A stretch of 5,321 bases of DNA from positions 1-5,321 of the forward strand of contig DHIQ01000103.1 in NCBI GenBank assembly GCA_002403895.1, read 5' to 3'. The DNA is from Candidatus Neomicrothrix sp. UBA4742 (GTDB taxonomy: Bacteria > Actinomycetota > Acidimicrobiia > Acidimicrobiales > Acidimicrobilacustridaceae). The notes beneath the pieces are model-generated. The model had not been told where the DNA came from. It searched no databases and was given only the letters and a program-made list of their open reading frames with translations. Both the position numbers and the translations under genes were made by a program. Of the stretch, positions 4,108-5,321 are shown piece by piece; positions within the stretch are counted from its first letter, which is position 1; every line of letters begins with the position of its first letter.

Positions 4108-5321
4108 ATGAGCCAATCCGAACGAGGCCCGCTCACCACGCACTACGCCCCCGACGGGATGGTGTGCACCGTCGATCATCTGGCCTCGGCCGCCGGAGTG
4201 GCGATGCTGCGCGGCGGCGGATCGGCGGCCGACGCGGCCATCGCGGCGAGCGCGGTCCTTGCCGTCACCACGCCTCACATGTGCGGCATGGGCGGTGACC
4301 TCTTCGCCCTCGTCCATGACCGAACGGGACCGCCAACCGCACTCAACGCCTCCGGTCGGGCCGGCTCGGGCGCCGACCTCGGACGCCTGCGCGACGAGGG
4401 CCACCAGACAATGCCCTTCACCGGTGACATCCGTTCGGTGCCGGTGCCCGGATGCGTCGACGGTTGGTTGACGCTCCACCAGCGCTACGGCCGGCTCCCG
4501 CTCGCTGACGTGTTGGCGCCCGCCATCGGCTATGCCGCCAATGGGTTCATCGTGAGTTCGATGCTGGCGGCCATGGCCCCGGTGGTGGCCGGCCGGGACG
4601 GGGCCGCCGACTTCGGCACCCGCAGTGCTCCGATACGGGCCGGGGAGCGGCGCCGGCGACCAGGTGTGGCCCGGAGCCTGGAGGCCGTCGTGCTCGCCGG
4701 TCGAAAGGGCTTCTACGAGGGCGAGTTCGGGGCGGGGTTGATGGCGCTCGGTGAGGGCGAGTTCCGACCCGAGGACCTCGCTCGCTCCCAGGCGGACTGG
4801 GTCACTCCTCTGCGCGGTCGGCTATGGGACCACGACGTGTGGACGATGCCGCCGAACTCGCAGGGCTACCTGATCCTCGCTGCTGGGGCCATCGCCCAGG
4901 AGCTCGACCTTCCCTCTGATCCCGACGATCCCCGTTGGCCCCACCTGCTCATCGAGAGCGCGCGCCAGGCCAGCTTCGATCGACCAGCGGTACTCCACGA
5001 GCACGCCGATCCCGAGTTGCTGCTCGACCCCGACCGGTTGGCCGCCCGACGCCGCTCCATCGATCCCGACCGGGCAGCGGGCCTGAACACTCCCGGTGCG
5101 GACGGGGGGACCATCTTCCTGTGTGCGGTCGATGCCGACCGGATGGGAGTGTCCCTCATCCAGTCCAACGCCAGTGGCTTCGGATCCTTGCTCTTCGAGC
5201 CCGCCACCGGCATCAACCTCCACAATCGAGGGTTGGGCTTCGCCGTCGACCCCGCGCACCCCGCCGCCTACGGCCCCGGGCGCCGCCCACCTCACACGCT
5301 GTCACCCGTACTGGTCACCAC
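4108..5321 (+). CDS. Gamma-glutamyltransferase family protein, YwrD-like branch (C-terminus cut by window edge)
   Basis: An open frame of 404 codons runs from the ATG at 4108 to the right edge with no stop. It is a gamma-glutamyltransferase/Ntn-hydrolase: a precursor that cleaves itself into two subunits, with the freed Thr acting as nucleophile. Seen in order are DHLASAAGVAMLRGGGSAAD (23-42), TTPHMCGMGGDLFALV (54-69), NASGRAG (80-86) with Arg84 in the carboxylate-binding position, and VPVPGCVDGW (111-120). Then come RRRRPGVARSLEAVV (181-195), GGTIFLCAVD (333-342) with predicted nucleophile Thr335, NASGFGS (354-360), NLHNRG (370-375) and RRPPHTLSPVL (392-402). The canonical TTHYS-type sequence is TIFLC here and the SSMSP loop is HTLSP, as in the YwrD-like branch, whose substrates are poorly known. 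There is no signal peptide, so the protein looks cytoplasmic, unlike secreted glutathione-cleaving enzymes. About 120 C-terminal residues are probably missing. It starts 10 bases after the phosphodiesterase stop, so it is likely in the same operon; the ribosome binding site is weak. Confidence 0.92.
   Translation, partial: MSQSERGPLTTHYAPDGMVCTVDHLASAAGVAMLRGGGSAADAAIAASAVLAVTTPHMCGMGGDLFALVHDRTGPPTALNASGRAGSGADLGRLRDEGHQTMPFTGDIRSVPVPGCVDGWLTLHQRYGRLPLADVLAPAIGYAANGFIVSSMLAAMAPVVAGRDGAADFGTRSAPIRAGERRRRPGVARSLEAVVLAGRKGFYEGEFGAGLMALGEGEFRPEDLARSQADWVTPLRGRLWDHDVWTMPPNSQGYLILAAGAIAQELDLPSDPDDPRWPHLLIESARQASFDRPAVLHEHADPELLLDPDRLAARRRSIDPDRAAGLNTPGADGGTIFLCAVDADRMGVSLIQSNASGFGSLLFEPATGINLHNRGLGFAVDPAHPAAYGPGRRPPHTLSPVLVT

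Noticed and set aside
4822..5295. Minus-strand open frames opposite the gamma-glutamyltransferase gene
   Set aside because: The plus-strand frame is open to the window edge and carries the catalytic-region motifs; the minus frames are Gly/Val/Arg-rich without motifs.

Overview
The window is 5.3 kb of GC-rich, densely coding bacterial DNA. High GC, GTG starts, short gaps and the protein types (a mycobacterial-style acyl-CoA dehydrogenase and acyl-CoA synthetase, and a small membrane protein ending in a Cys-Trp motif) point to Actinomycetota. An Acidimicrobiia-like lineage is plausible, but this is an inference from protein style and not a search result.

The layout is two gene groups diverging from a 79-base gap at 1705-1783. 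The minus-strand group, read leftwards, has a SirB1/transglutaminase-like protein (919-1704), a small single-pass membrane protein of unknown function (464-877) and the N-terminal third of an acyl-CoA dehydrogenase that runs off the left edge (1-359). The plus-strand group has an AMP-forming acyl-CoA synthetase (1784-3325), a glycerophosphodiester phosphodiesterase (3330-4097) and a gamma-glutamyltransferase-family protein that runs off the right edge (4108-5321). The plus-strand genes are 4 and 10 bases apart and are almost certainly one transcript. The minus-strand genes have gaps of 41 and 104 bases and may also be co-transcribed.

The acyl-CoA synthetase and acyl-CoA dehydrogenase fit the activation and first oxidation steps of fatty or other carboxylic acid breakdown. 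The phosphodiesterase releases glycerol-3-phosphate from deacylated phospholipids. Together these suggest lipid or acyl turnover, although the exact substrates cannot be read from sequence. The gamma-glutamyltransferase and the SirB1-like gene have no obvious link to that theme.

The least ordinary part is the divergent gap. It holds a near-perfect 10-base direct repeat, a perfect 6-base-arm inverted repeat just before the synthetase ribosome binding site, and a TANNNT box placed exactly where a leaderless GTG-started mRNA would need it. No mobile element, CRISPR array, tRNA or rRNA was seen, and I found no clear evidence of a new multi-gene system.
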